The notes under the pieces: model-generated
What the model was told of the DNA's origin: nothing
Seen by the model: the letters and a program-made list of their open reading frames with translations, nothing else
Database searches by the model: none
Translations under genes and position numbers: made by a program
In this document: positions 30,339 through 38,912 of the stretch, one piece after another
Layout: each line of letters begins with the position of its first letter
Numbering within the stretch: the stretch's first letter is position 1
Origin: Chryseobacterium sp. Leaf404
Lineage (GTDB): Bacteria > Bacteroidota > Bacteroidia > Flavobacteriales > Weeksellaceae
Reading direction: 5' to 3'
DNA: 64,000 bases
Assembly (NCBI RefSeq): GCF_001424145.1
Contig: NZ_LMQM01000012.1
Span: 372,745 to 436,744 of the forward strand

Positions 30339-31613
30339 TTACTTATCTAGTTTTGCCACGATACTTATTCCATTTCCAGCATCTTCCGCCATGGCATTGG
30401 CTAGAGCCTTCCTGGAATCTTCAGAGAAATACGTTGCAATAAAAGGAAAAGCGAATGCAATAAATCCGCCACCTTTTACTCCGGCAGTTCCTATATTTTT
30501 AATGTTTTGAAGCCGTACTTTAGGTAAATCCTCAGCTAATGACGGTAAATTTCTTGGTCTTACATTCCCTAGTCCGTCTTTTGATGTTGCAATCATAGAA
30601 TTTGGATATTTTCCTGAACGAATATTTTCTACAATCTGCTTTCCTTCAGGAGTTTTCCAAATTTCCCTTGAATCAACATTTTTTAAAACTTCCAAGTCTT
30701 TTGCCAACTGACTTCCCTGTCGAATTTCTATTACATTACCTTTAATATCTTTTATATACCAGAAAGGATTGACGAAATAAGGAGCCGACAAACCCTCTTT
30801 TCCTACATTCAAAATATCGGGGCTCCCCAAATCTCCAGGGGTGGAATTTAGTGGATCGTTAACATAACCGGGAATTAAACTATTGGGATCAACTTCATTG
30901 TTCATGTCTTGATAATGCGGATTGTTTTCCAATGAATTTTCTCTGATAAGTTCTTTTTCACCGGTAGTTGCAACATGCATAAAAGCCATAGTTCCTCCCA
31001 TCCATAGCAATGTTTTAGCAATTCCGATTTCTACAGCAGCCACTACAAATCCTGCTCCTCCGAAAAATGATGCAACTGCATTAAAAGCTATTTCCTTACT
31101 GTTATTATCATGAATTTCCTGAGCATATTTTTTGGCTACTGCATAACTAAAAACGGGGGTAATTATTCCTCCCGCATCACATGAAAGCATTGAATTTTGA
31201 GTGATTGCATTACTTTTATCAAAATATACTTTCTCATGTTTTATCTTCCAATTTCCTTTTTCCAGAGAACCGGAACACATGTGATCTATTTTTGTTGCTT
31301 TGTAAGCACCGTAAGCCATAAAGCCTACACCAACTGCGAGAACTGCCCATCCCACTGGTCCTGACAAAACCAAAGCTGCCCCAACAATAAGTCCTGCCCC
31401 AAAACATAAAAAGCTCCACATTGCGTTCTTTGGACTTTTGCAGGGAAACTCTATATTTATATTCTTATCATCAACATTTAATAATGGTCTTGTTTTATCA
31501 TCACCATAGAAAACAGTTATTGTTGCTCTGGTAGGAATTAACATCCTTGGTTCTGCATCTGTCTGAAAAGTACAGATGGCATAAACATTTTTTGGTATGT
31601 ACGAAGCGCTCAT
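30339..31613 (-). CDS. PAAR-like T6SS effector candidate with membrane helices
   Basis: A 424-residue protein. The first 160 residues look like a DUF4280-type PAAR-like spike cap (YAICTFQTD, PTRATITVFYGDDK, FPCKSPKN, and later SMLSCDAGGIITPV) interrupted by a glycine-rich membrane hairpin (about 64-104). A second hydrophobic stretch lies at 178-215, and another near 385-400. The 200-residue C-terminal part has no family I know and may be the toxic domain. It lies downstream of VgrG, LysM and a small membrane-protein gene in the same direction. Membrane helices plus a PAAR-like tip fit a pore-forming or membrane-crossing effector; that is inference. Confidence 0.62.
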   Translation of the reverse strand: MSASYIPKNVYAICTFQTDAEPRMLIPTRATITVFYGDDKTRPLLNVDDKNINIEFPCKSPKNAMWSFLCFGAGLIVGAALVLSGPVGWAVLAVGVGFMAYGAYKATKIDHMCSGSLEKGNWKIKHEKVYFDKSNAITQNSMLSCDAGGIITPVFSYAVAKKYAQEIHDNNSKEIAFNAVASFFGGAGFVVAAVEIGIAKTLLWMGGTMAFMHVATTGEKELIRENSLENNPHYQDMNNEVDPNSLIPGYVNDPLNSTPGDLGSPDILNVGKEGLSAPYFVNPFWYIKDIKGNVIEIRQGSQLAKDLEVLKNVDSREIWKTPEGKQIVENIRSGKYPNSMIATSKDGLGNVRPRNLPSLAEDLPKVRLQNIKNIGTAGVKGGGFIAFAFPFIATYFSEDSRKALANAMAEDAGNGISIVAKLDK

Positions 31614-31622
31614 AGTGAATTT

Positions 31623-32156
31623 TTATTTTGGTTTTGAATACCAATACTTATTTGACATTCCAATACTTTTTACTTTTTTGAAACCTAATTCAGATTGTGT
31701 TGTTTGAATTAAACTTTTCAATACGCTGCCTTTTTCATCATCATATTTATTACGATATCCGGAATCATTCAGGTAAATTATTTTTCCATCTGTAAATTCG
31801 AACTTTATTTTTATCAATGATTTTTTCAGTAAAACTGATGTTGTTTCATAATCATAACTGTAAAAACCAGATATATCATCTTTTAAATATTTTTGTTGTT
31901 TTCCATCGCTTTCGATAAACATATATTGCTCACTAAACCATATAGATATGTTTCTCGAACTTTTTTTTATAATAAGTACAATTGTACCAAAACATAATCC
32001 TGTGAAAATCATAACAAAACCAAGCCTGAAATTATCTCCAAGAAATATGTAATACAAAAATCCATATAGAAGTAGGCAAGGTAATGCAATTAATACTCCC
32101 CACGCATCGTGGTGCATGTATACATTAAAAAGTACAAATTTTCTATTACTAGACAT
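31623..32156 (-). CDS. Two-helix membrane protein in T6SS island
   Basis: A 177-residue protein with two adjacent transmembrane helices (about 20-60, LLLYGFLYYIFLG and MIFTGLCFGTIVLII) and a soluble C-terminal domain with a PH-like strand pattern (SIWFSEQYMFIES, ISGFYSYDYETTSVLLKKSLIKIKFEF). The ATG at 32156 is preferred over a TTG at 32180 that overlaps the LysM gene. It lies 9 bases ahead of the PAAR-like effector gene, so it may be its immunity or chaperone. No family recognised. Confidence 0.62.
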   Translation of the reverse strand: MSSNRKFVLFNVYMHHDAWGVLIALPCLLLYGFLYYIFLGDNFRLGFVMIFTGLCFGTIVLIIKKSSRNISIWFSEQYMFIESDGKQQKYLKDDISGFYSYDYETTSVLLKKSLIKIKFEFTDGKIIYLNDSGYRNKYDDEKGSVLKSLIQTTQSELGFKKVKSIGMSNKYWYSKPK

Positions 32157-32169
32157 ACATCCTATTTTC

Positions 32170-33225
32170 TTAGAATTCAATTTTTTTTAAATCAAACTGG
32201 GTAACAAACTGATAATTATTTTTAACCTCTTCTTTCATAAATGCGGTTGCATTGATTATGAAACCGGTTTTTTTATCTACCATTCTTCGGATACGGTATT
32301 CATAGTTGTATTCACTGAAACTATATTCTATGATTGGTCTGTAAAATTTATTATATTGCTCTTCCAAAACTCGATTGTCAATCTTTTCTCTCAAAAGAGT
32401 TCCTACGGTTCTGTATTCTACAAAATAATCATCCTCTCTGATCACTGAATGTTGGAGTTCTATTTCCAATGGAATATTGACGAATATTTGTGAAATGAAC
32501 TTTAAAACTGCACTTTTCTCCCTTTTTTTATGAGCATCATAATCATTAAATAAGACATGAAATAGAAGCTGTTTGTCATACGTTTTTCTTAGATTTGATT
32601 CGCTTTCAAATTCAAGTTGCCCGCCTTTTAAAATATCTTCAGCTGCCTTAGAATTAATCTTCTCAATCTGACTGTAAAATTTTGAAGAACTTAGTTTTGG
32701 CTTAAAACTGTTCCACTTTTTTTTGATTTCTTCAAAATTAATAACTTCTTTGATTGTATTATTTTTATTAAGAGAAAGTACTACATTTTCTTTGTCAAAT
32801 TCCAGTTCCTTTACAGCTTCAATAGCAGGAGAAAGGTTTTCCGGATTTATTTTATATAAATATTCTTTAAGCTTCACTCTTGCTTCTGCTTTTGCAGAAT
32901 CTTTTTCAAATTCATATTCTTTTTTAGTATTACAGTGAAATGTTATTCTGTCTTCTACTCTTGTAGTATTAAACTGTTCACATCTGTATCTCGCCTTCTT
33001 TTGATATTCAGTTTTTGCCAATAATTCTATTTCATCCTTTTCTGTTCTCCTCTGCAATAATACAAACTGAAGATGAATAGGAAACTTATCTCCCAGGATA
33101 AAATTTGTTGTCCCACAATATAAATTGTGAAAATTTACTAACTCTTCAATCTTCAAAGAATTTGCTGCAGCAATAGATCCAAGGGTATCCCCATCTTTGA
33201 TTTCATATTTAATATAGTCTTCCAT
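32170..33225 (-). CDS. LysM-domain protein next to VgrG (copy 1)
   Basis: A 351-residue protein without a signal peptide. Residues 3-50 form a LysM domain (YEIKDGDTLGSIAAANSLKIEELVNFHN); the remaining 300 residues are a charged domain shared in outline with the other LysM protein at 36738-37691 (a middle block with long helices, then a beta-rich end such as YFVEYRTVGTLL and YEYRIRRMVDKKTGF). It starts 4 bases after VgrG's stop, so it is co-translated with the spike. LysM domains in phage and Afp/PVC tails join the spike hub to the baseplate, so an adaptor role is a reasonable guess. Confidence 0.72.
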   Translation of the reverse strand: MEDYIKYEIKDGDTLGSIAAANSLKIEELVNFHNLYCGTTNFILGDKFPIHLQFVLLQRRTEKDEIELLAKTEYQKKARYRCEQFNTTRVEDRITFHCNTKKEYEFEKDSAKAEARVKLKEYLYKINPENLSPAIEAVKELEFDKENVVLSLNKNNTIKEVINFEEIKKKWNSFKPKLSSSKFYSQIEKINSKAAEDILKGGQLEFESESNLRKTYDKQLLFHVLFNDYDAHKKREKSAVLKFISQIFVNIPLEIELQHSVIREDDYFVEYRTVGTLLREKIDNRVLEEQYNKFYRPIIEYSFSEYNYEYRIRRMVDKKTGFIINATAFMKEEVKNNYQFVTQFDLKKIEF

Positions 33226-33229
33226 AAAA

Positions 33230-35362
33230 TTAATTAATATCTACTTGACAAGGATTATTGATCGAAATGGTGCCCGGCGTAATATTCACCACCGATGCCG
33301 AACATGAACCGTCAGATGAATTATCAGCAGTAACCGACGTAGAGCCATTTATTTTAATTATTGAACCCGCTATGGTAATATTGACGCCTTTAATATCAAT
33401 AGTTCCATCCTGTTTCATTGTGATAGAGCTGCTTCCTGTCTCAAGTTTTATTTCTGTTTTACTCTTAACAACTATATTACCTCCATTATCCATAGTTAAG
33501 AGACTGTTGTTTTCGCCACCAACATTTATAGTCGTTTTTGTCTTAACATTCGTCGTATGCTCATTCCCAATATCCTCATTATTATTATTACTCACAAAAG
33601 TCGTTACATCCCCCGTGCCGCTCAAAGTCACATGATTTCCGTTTCGGTCCTTAATTTCAATTCCGGCACCATCATTCAAACAGATAATATTTCCGCTTTT
33701 ACTGCTCAAACTTTTCACATTATTCCCGGCACCGCCACCACCGCCCACTCCGCCATGAAACATTCCTCCCATAACAAAAGGTCTGTCAGGATGCTGATGA
33801 ACGAAATTAACAACCACCTGATCGCCAATTTCGGGAATCGCCATAAATCCTCTGTTTTTACTGACTTTATCGCTTCCACCAGCATCCGGAGTCATTACGC
33901 GGATAAATTCTGAAGTGTCTGAACCGCTCTGCCAGTCAAACTGAACTTTCACCCTGCCCTGATTTTTAGGATCGGCATTTTCTGTGACTTTTGCAAACTG
34001 AGCTTCGGCTTTAGGAGTTTCAAATTCGGGTCTTGGAAGGTAACCGCTGTCTGCTGCGATGGCTTCAAAAGTTCCGGTGTAGTAACCTCTGGCATCTACC
34101 TCGTGGGTGACATCGGTAATCAGTAATTTTGTGAAATATGCTGTTTCGTTGCTGCCATTTTTACGCATTTCGATATCAGCGGCACAGCCGGGATACAAAA
34201 ACGGAACCGTAGTATTGCCCGACGTTACAAAAACATCTGAAGCTTTACTTCCTGCTGTTCCTTTTTGGGAGGCATCTATATCTGTAAAAGATGCAGCTTT
34301 AATCGGAGCCACTCTCAAAGATGGTGTTGTAAAGGTTTTCTGTGAAATATCATACGCCCGTTTTGCTATTTCTGACGCATGTGATATAGTGGAACTTCCT
34401 GTTGTGAGTTTCTCGTTTTTGCTGCTGTTGTAGCCGTAGAAGGAAGGGTTTACGTGCTGTGCTTTCATGGTAATGCTCACATCACTCACGCTGCTACCGT
34501 ATACCAGTTTTACAGGTTTTTCCTGAGGAGGAAGTTTCCCGAAATGCAGCACCTCGCCGTCATAGAAAAACTGCTCGCCATAGGCTTCAGCAATTCTCGC
34601 AAGATAGTTGTAATGCGTTTCTTCGTATTGTGAGCTGTAAGAAACATTGCCATACTGAGCATCTACTCTGAAATCAAATTTATTGGAACTGAAGGCTTCC
34701 TTAATGACCTGATCTGCAATTTTATTTAAACTGATTTCCTGTGCACCACCAAAGCTTTGAATATGCGGAGCAGCATCAAGAAGCACCGTCGGGCTGTATC
34801 CTTTTAGAACAATATTTCCCAGACTGCCTTTTTCCTGACTGAAACCTACTTCTGTAATGACACCGACAAAGTTTCTTTCGGGACCACCTTCGACATCCTT
34901 ATATTTAAAAATGACAGTAAGCCTCTTTCCTAAAAAATTCTGAGCCTCGCTGAGCTGGTAATTTTCAGCGTTTCCCAGGCTGTCATGAGCAAGAGTAAGG
35001 CTGAACTGATGATGTTTTACAGCACTCTGTTTCAGAATGAAATGCTTGAAGTGTGCGATGGTTTTTCCTTCTACTATCACCTGAAGCTGAACTACTCTGT
35101 TTATTCCCAAAATCTGACTTGTAGCGATGGAGCCTGCGTTCAGAATTTTGGACGTGGGCTGATCTGACCATAGCTTATCATTTACAACAGCTCTGTTTTC
35201 AGGTTGAATCTGCTGATTCAAAAACATTCCTGAAGAAGCTGATGCCGTACCCGATGCAGGCTGAGTCTGAGATGTTACAGTATCTGTAACGTTTGCTGAC
35301 CCCGAAGACTGTGCTGAGTTTTTTGAAACTGTTTTTGCTGTAGATTTATTTTCTTTGAACAT
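33230..35362 (-). CDS. vgrG: T6SS spike protein VgrG (TssI)
   Basis: A 710-residue spike. After a low-complexity Ser/Ala/Gln-rich N terminus (about 1-75) come the gp27-like domains (LQVIVEGKTIAHFKHF, YEETHYNYLARIAEAYGEQFFYDG), the gp5-like OB fold (about 455-540, NQGRVKVQFDWQ, DQVVVNFVHQHPDRPFVMG) and a C-terminal beta-helix with DIKGVNITIAGSIIKING. The end carries Cys in SCSASV and NPCQVDIN but no extra toxic domain, so it is a non-evolved VgrG that carries separate effectors. It heads the module VgrG-LysM-membrane protein-PAAR-like effector. Confidence 0.95.
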   Translation of the reverse strand: MFKENKSTAKTVSKNSAQSSGSANVTDTVTSQTQPASGTASASSGMFLNQQIQPENRAVVNDKLWSDQPTSKILNAGSIATSQILGINRVVQLQVIVEGKTIAHFKHFILKQSAVKHHQFSLTLAHDSLGNAENYQLSEAQNFLGKRLTVIFKYKDVEGGPERNFVGVITEVGFSQEKGSLGNIVLKGYSPTVLLDAAPHIQSFGGAQEISLNKIADQVIKEAFSSNKFDFRVDAQYGNVSYSSQYEETHYNYLARIAEAYGEQFFYDGEVLHFGKLPPQEKPVKLVYGSSVSDVSITMKAQHVNPSFYGYNSSKNEKLTTGSSTISHASEIAKRAYDISQKTFTTPSLRVAPIKAASFTDIDASQKGTAGSKASDVFVTSGNTTVPFLYPGCAADIEMRKNGSNETAYFTKLLITDVTHEVDARGYYTGTFEAIAADSGYLPRPEFETPKAEAQFAKVTENADPKNQGRVKVQFDWQSGSDTSEFIRVMTPDAGGSDKVSKNRGFMAIPEIGDQVVVNFVHQHPDRPFVMGGMFHGGVGGGGGAGNNVKSLSSKSGNIICLNDGAGIEIKDRNGNHVTLSGTGDVTTFVSNNNNEDIGNEHTTNVKTKTTINVGGENNSLLTMDNGGNIVVKSKTEIKLETGSSSITMKQDGTIDIKGVNITIAGSIIKINGSTSVTADNSSDGSCSASVVNITPGTISINNPCQVDIN

Positions 35363-35481
35363 AACAGATTTTTCTATTTGTGAATTTAATTTTATCCTTT
35401 AAAAGAAGGTGATTAGAAATTTCTACAAATTATTAGATGCACAGACCGAAATCCTGAATCATTTTGAAATCACCTTTAACC

Positions 35482-35520
35482 AAAGAATAGCCCACTTGAG
35501 ACAAGCATGCTATTCTTTTT
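35482..35520 (-). terminator. Terminator after the first tssD copy
   Basis: AAAGAATAGC (35482-35491) pairs exactly with GCTATTCTTT (35509-35518), 34 bases beyond the stop codon at 35554 on the minus strand. Confidence 0.7.
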
Positions 35521-35553
35521 AACTTTAATCTTTCAGAGACTGATTTTCTGCTG

Positions 35554-35958
35554 TTAAGATGATGGCCAAAGCCCTTCGTAAGCAGAGTTTCCATAGTTGA
35601 TTTTTTCTGCTGTGATCACGAAACTGATGTACATTGAGTTTTCGTCTGTGCCGTCAAAATCTACTTCGTGCTGAATTACGTAACCGTTTTCCCAGTTCAG
35701 CGTAATTAAAGTTCCCTCTTCGTGAGATTTGTTGAAAGTGATTTCGCCTGTGGTTGGTTTGTATTTTCCGTTAAGAAGAGATTCCAGAATGTCTGATTTT
35801 TCTGTTGCTTCCACAGTTACTTTAATGATTGCGTTGGAAGGGTCTGAAGCTACACGTCCCGAAACGTCTGTAGATCTTGAAACACTGTAATGCAGCTTCA
35901 GTAATTTCTGTCCTTCGCCGCCGTTGAATTTTAAGATTCCTCTTGAATTGAGTGCCAT
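35554..35958 (-). CDS. tssD: T6SS tube protein TssD (Hcp-like), copy A
   Basis: A 134-residue tube subunit of the Bacteroidetes type (MALNSRGILKFNGGEGQKLL, ending YGNSAYEGLWPSS). These proteins stack as hexamers to form the tube expelled by the T6SS and may carry effectors inside. It differs from copy B at six residues only (His23, Glu and Gly in HEVDFDGTDEN, Val in ISFVIT, and the final SS). Both copies have their own terminator, so each is a separate transcript and dosage can be high. Confidence 0.9.
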   Translation of the reverse strand: MALNSRGILKFNGGEGQKLLKLHYSVSRSTDVSGRVASDPSNAIIKVTVEATEKSDILESLLNGKYKPTTGEITFNKSHEEGTLITLNWENGYVIQHEVDFDGTDENSMYISFVITAEKINYGNSAYEGLWPSS

Positions 35959-36126
35959 AATGTAAATTTTTTGAGATTAATATTCTGTATTGTTGTGGTA
36001 AACTCAAAGATAAAGCCATTTGATTAGAAAACGAAGGGGTAAGACTTTTATTTACAAAATTGTAGTAGAACTACGACTTTGAATCATAAAAAATGTTAAA
36101 TATTGATTACCAACATTTTCGCAATA

Positions 36127-36162
36127 AGAAAAGACCACCAGATAATCCTAGTGGTCTTCTTC
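36127..36162 (-). terminator. Terminator after the second tssD copy
   Basis: AAGACCAC (36131-36138) pairs with GTGGTCTT (36151-36158); on the minus strand the stem is followed by TTCTTATT, 33 bases beyond the stop codon. Confidence 0.8.
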
Positions 36163-36194
36163 CCTTAATAACTATAAAAGTCTGATGATTTCTT

Positions 36195-36599
36195 TTATAC
36201 CGTTGGCCAAAGACCTTCGTAAGCAGAGTTACCATAATTGATTTTCTCTGCAGTAATAATGAAACTGATATACATTGAATTTTCGTCTGTGGCATCAAAA
36301 TCAACGGCGTGCTGAATAACGTAACCGTTTTCCCAGTTCAAAGTGATTAAAGTACCTTCTTCGTGAGATTTGTTGAAAGTGATTTCGCCTGTGGTTGGTT
36401 TGTATTTTCCGTTAAGCAGAGATTCCAGAATGTCAGATTTTTCTGTAGCTTCCACGGTTACTTTGATGATTGCGTTTGAAGGATCTGAAGCTACACGTCC
36501 TGAAACGTCTGTAGATCTCGAAACGCTGTAATTCAGCTTTAATAATTTCTGTCCTTCGCCTCCGTTGAATTTTAAGATTCCTCTTGAATTAAGTGCCAT
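36195..36599 (-). CDS. tssD: T6SS tube protein TssD (Hcp-like), copy B
   Basis: A 134-residue tube subunit, 128 of 134 residues identical to copy A 236 bases downstream on the same strand. Differences: Asn23, Ala/Ala in HAVDFDATDEN, Ile in ISFIIT, and a TV end. Synonymous differences are scattered, so the duplication is not brand-new; high protein identity reflects selection or gene conversion. Tube-forming Hcp-like fold with membrane-contact role as in copy A. Confidence 0.9.
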   Translation of the reverse strand: MALNSRGILKFNGGEGQKLLKLNYSVSRSTDVSGRVASDPSNAIIKVTVEATEKSDILESLLNGKYKPTTGEITFNKSHEEGTLITLNWENGYVIQHAVDFDATDENSMYISFIITAEKINYGNSAYEGLWPTV

Positions 36600-36737
36600 A
36601 ACTGTAAATTTTTAAAATTAATATTTTGTGATCTGTTGTTTTTGGTATTCCAAAGATAGAACCACATTTTTAAGAATTAATCCTAAAATTCAATTATTTC
36701 AGATTTTGTAGTAATTCTACGATTCTGTGTAGTAGAA

Positions 36738-37691
36738 CTACGACTTTTCTGTTTCTCTGGCTTTAAAAACAGTGGTGTACAAACTTCCAAATTCTGTTTC
36801 TGCAAGGGTATACCGGTAATACTGAATGATTCCGTTTTCTGTATAGAGATGATATTCTGAAGTAAATTGAGTTTCATCTTCCTGATTTTTCAGAGCAGAA
36901 CGAAGAACAATGTGGTCATCCTCAAATCCTTCCTGAACGAGAGTAAGCGGCAGACATGAAACAGCCATTGGATATTCTGACTGGCCATTAACGAAAGTCT
37001 TTCTGAACTGGGCGAAATACGTTTTTAAAAACCAGTCACCCTTCATCTTATCATTAAAAATCTGATGATTGGCAATGCTGAATTCAAATTTATCCAGATA
37101 AATCTTCGCAAATTCATCAGGAAACTGATCTTCAAGACCTGATTTGATTTCATGGAATTTTCTTTTCACCTCATCATTCAGTTTTGCTTCCAGAAGATTT
37201 CCAGTTTCTGAAACTGCCAATTCTATTGGATTAACAGACTGAGCGAAGGCCGCAGCAAGCGCCGACATTTTGGTTTGGTTCTGCTCATTGATTTCCGTTT
37301 TAGAAAAATTAAAATAATGGATATTTTCAACCTTACCCGTCCACTCCAGATGGATGTTGTATGAAAATTGAGAAATCTTCTTTTTTCCATCGGTTTCAGA
37401 AGTTTGTATTACTGAAACTCTGTATTTTTTTTTAAGATTTTCAGGATTAAAACTGAGTTTGGGATTGCGGTTGGCAAGTTTGTGAGGCGCGTCATTTCTG
37501 GAGTTGTAAAAATTCACTTTATTAAGATCCGGAATGAGGAGTTTTCTGCCCGGCAGCAGGTCATCCTGTATAAAATCATAAGGTGTACAGTGAGAATTGT
37601 GAAATTCTTTCAGGTAAACCGGATTTTCAAGTTTAATTTTTTTCGAAATGATTTCCAGTGTTTCTCCTGGCAAAATAAAATGAATATTCAT
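36738..37691 (-). CDS. LysM-domain T6SS-linked protein (copy 2)
   Basis: A 317-residue cytosolic protein with an N-terminal LysM (1-55, MNIHFILPGETLEIISKKIKLE) and a C-terminal domain of the same general plan as the LysM protein beside VgrG: a beta strand block (HLEWTGKVENIHYF), helices (DQFPDEFAKIYLDK), and a terminal beta meander (YHLYTENGIIQYYRYTLAE). It lies between the effector genes and the tssD copies. Low but visible relation to copy 1 suggests two effector- or spike-specific adaptors. No known family named with confidence. Confidence 0.68.
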   Translation of the reverse strand: MNIHFILPGETLEIISKKIKLENPVYLKEFHNSHCTPYDFIQDDLLPGRKLLIPDLNKVNFYNSRNDAPHKLANRNPKLSFNPENLKKKYRVSVIQTSETDGKKKISQFSYNIHLEWTGKVENIHYFNFSKTEINEQNQTKMSALAAAFAQSVNPIELAVSETGNLLEAKLNDEVKRKFHEIKSGLEDQFPDEFAKIYLDKFEFSIANHQIFNDKMKGDWFLKTYFAQFRKTFVNGQSEYPMAVSCLPLTLVQEGFEDDHIVLRSALKNQEDETQFTSEYHLYTENGIIQYYRYTLAETEFGSLYTTVFKARETEKS

Positions 37692-37736
37692 GCCTTGATC
37701 TGTAGAATTAAAATTTAGATTTTATCATATTTAGAT

Positions 37737-38024
37737 TTAATTTTTTTTTGCAGCTTCATCCTGATCATTAGTATTGTATGAGTTTAATTTTACAAATCTT
37801 GCAGAGTTTATTCTCACAGATTGTCCTTTTCCATAAGCATCCATTACTGTAGCAACTTCCAAATGTAAAACCTTATCTTTTTCGGGATTGGCAAAAAAAT
37901 GAAATCCTGAGTGGAATTTTTTTGAGCCATCTGAATTTCTCCTAGACCATCCATAGGTCCCACTTGATGGTTTAATACTTCCAAAGCAATTATATTTTGT
38001 TAATCTTGGATTATCAAAATGTCT
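37737..38024 (-). pseudogene. Orphan C-terminal fragment, possibly M23-peptidase-like
   Basis: Directly after the stop codon of the lipoprotein gene, in the same frame, 95 codons remain open on the minus strand: RHFDNPRLTKYNCFGS, then GTYGWSRRNSDGSKKFHSGF, then VLHLEVATVMDAYGKGQ and a TAA at 37737. There is no early start codon. The pattern F-G...R...G-x-K-x-H-x-G-x is reminiscent of M23 (LytM) wall peptidases, though the usual Asp after H-x-G-x is His. It looks like the displaced tail of a larger effector. A gene reached by readthrough is the alternative. Confidence 0.5.
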
Positions 38025-38909
38025 TTACTTTGCAATTTTCACGAAAGTTCCTCCGTCTGAAATTTTGTATTTTAAGTCCCGAATTTTTATTTTATTATAA
38101 TCCTTCCTTTCGGATTTACTCACTGTAACCGTATAATCAGAATTAATTACAAAATCAAAAAAATATCTTTTATCGTTCTCCGGATAACCGTCTTCTGTAT
38201 AACTTATTTTGAGAGAGTCAATGACTTTGTTAGTTTTATTCAAAGTAAACAGGGTGTAAAAAGGGTCATCACTCAAATCATTTTTAGCAAGAATAACTGC
38301 TGAGTTTTTATAATCGGGAAGGTTATATGTATAATTATAATTTACATATTTATTACTTTCATCCCAATTCAGATGGTCAAGCCCTGTGGAAGATAAAGGA
38401 AAAACTTTTTTCGTATCTGTAGATGAGACAGTTGATATTTCCCGTTGCAGTCTGCACAGTTGAGGAGCATAAAACTCTCCTTTTGGAGATAAAATTACCT
38501 TCCAGTTTATGGTATTATTATCAATCACTGATATTTCAAATGTACCCTGATCTTTTGAAGACCCGAAAAAACTGTAAAAACTTCCGGTAAATTTTCCATC
38601 AATCAATTTACCTTTTAAATTATATCTGGTTTCATTTTCACAGTCTATTTTCGCTCCACTGTTGGCGACTGCGCAATACTGACCGCTGATTTCTTCTCCA
38701 TCCTGCTTAACTGTAACTGTAAACTGAAGTGTAGGAATGTCAGAATTTTGTGATTTTTCCGTAAAAATCCAATTTCCTGATATATTTTTATTTTCCTGTA
38801 CCTGAGTTTCCGATTTCTCCTTTGCCGGAGTAGTCTGTATTTTAGAAGCTTTCGTATTTTCTGTGCAACTTACAAGTGTAATTAAAATTACGGCTAACAG
38901 TTTTTTCAT
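38025..38909 (-). CDS. Lipoprotein, candidate immunity to the wall-hydrolase effector
   Basis: A 294-residue lipoprotein (lipobox with Cys15 in ITLVSCTEN), so probably held in the periplasm. Beta-rich domain 1 (about 45-155, GNWIFTEKSQ, GQYCAVANSG, GSFYSFFGSSKDQGTFEI) resembles a lipocalin-like strand order; domain 2 is of unknown type. It starts 3 bases after the stop of the two-enzyme wall hydrolase gene on the same strand. Tight coupling to a peptidoglycan-degrading effector and periplasmic placement make it a good immunity candidate; no known immunity family is recognised. Confidence 0.68.
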   Translation of the reverse strand: MKKLLAVILITLVSCTENTKASKIQTTPAKEKSETQVQENKNISGNWIFTEKSQNSDIPTLQFTVTVKQDGEEISGQYCAVANSGAKIDCENETRYNLKGKLIDGKFTGSFYSFFGSSKDQGTFEISVIDNNTINWKVILSPKGEFYAPQLCRLQREISTVSSTDTKKVFPLSSTGLDHLNWDESNKYVNYNYTYNLPDYKNSAVILAKNDLSDDPFYTLFTLNKTNKVIDSLKISYTEDGYPENDKRYFFDFVINSDYTVTVSKSERKDYNKIKIRDLKYKISDGGTFVKIAK

Positions 38910-38912
38910 AAT

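Noticed and set aside
33258-33635. 125-codon frame opposite vgrG
   Set aside because: Antisense to the VgrG beta-helix; its hydrophobic, repeated Val/Ile/Leu/Thr pattern is the mirror of that repeat.
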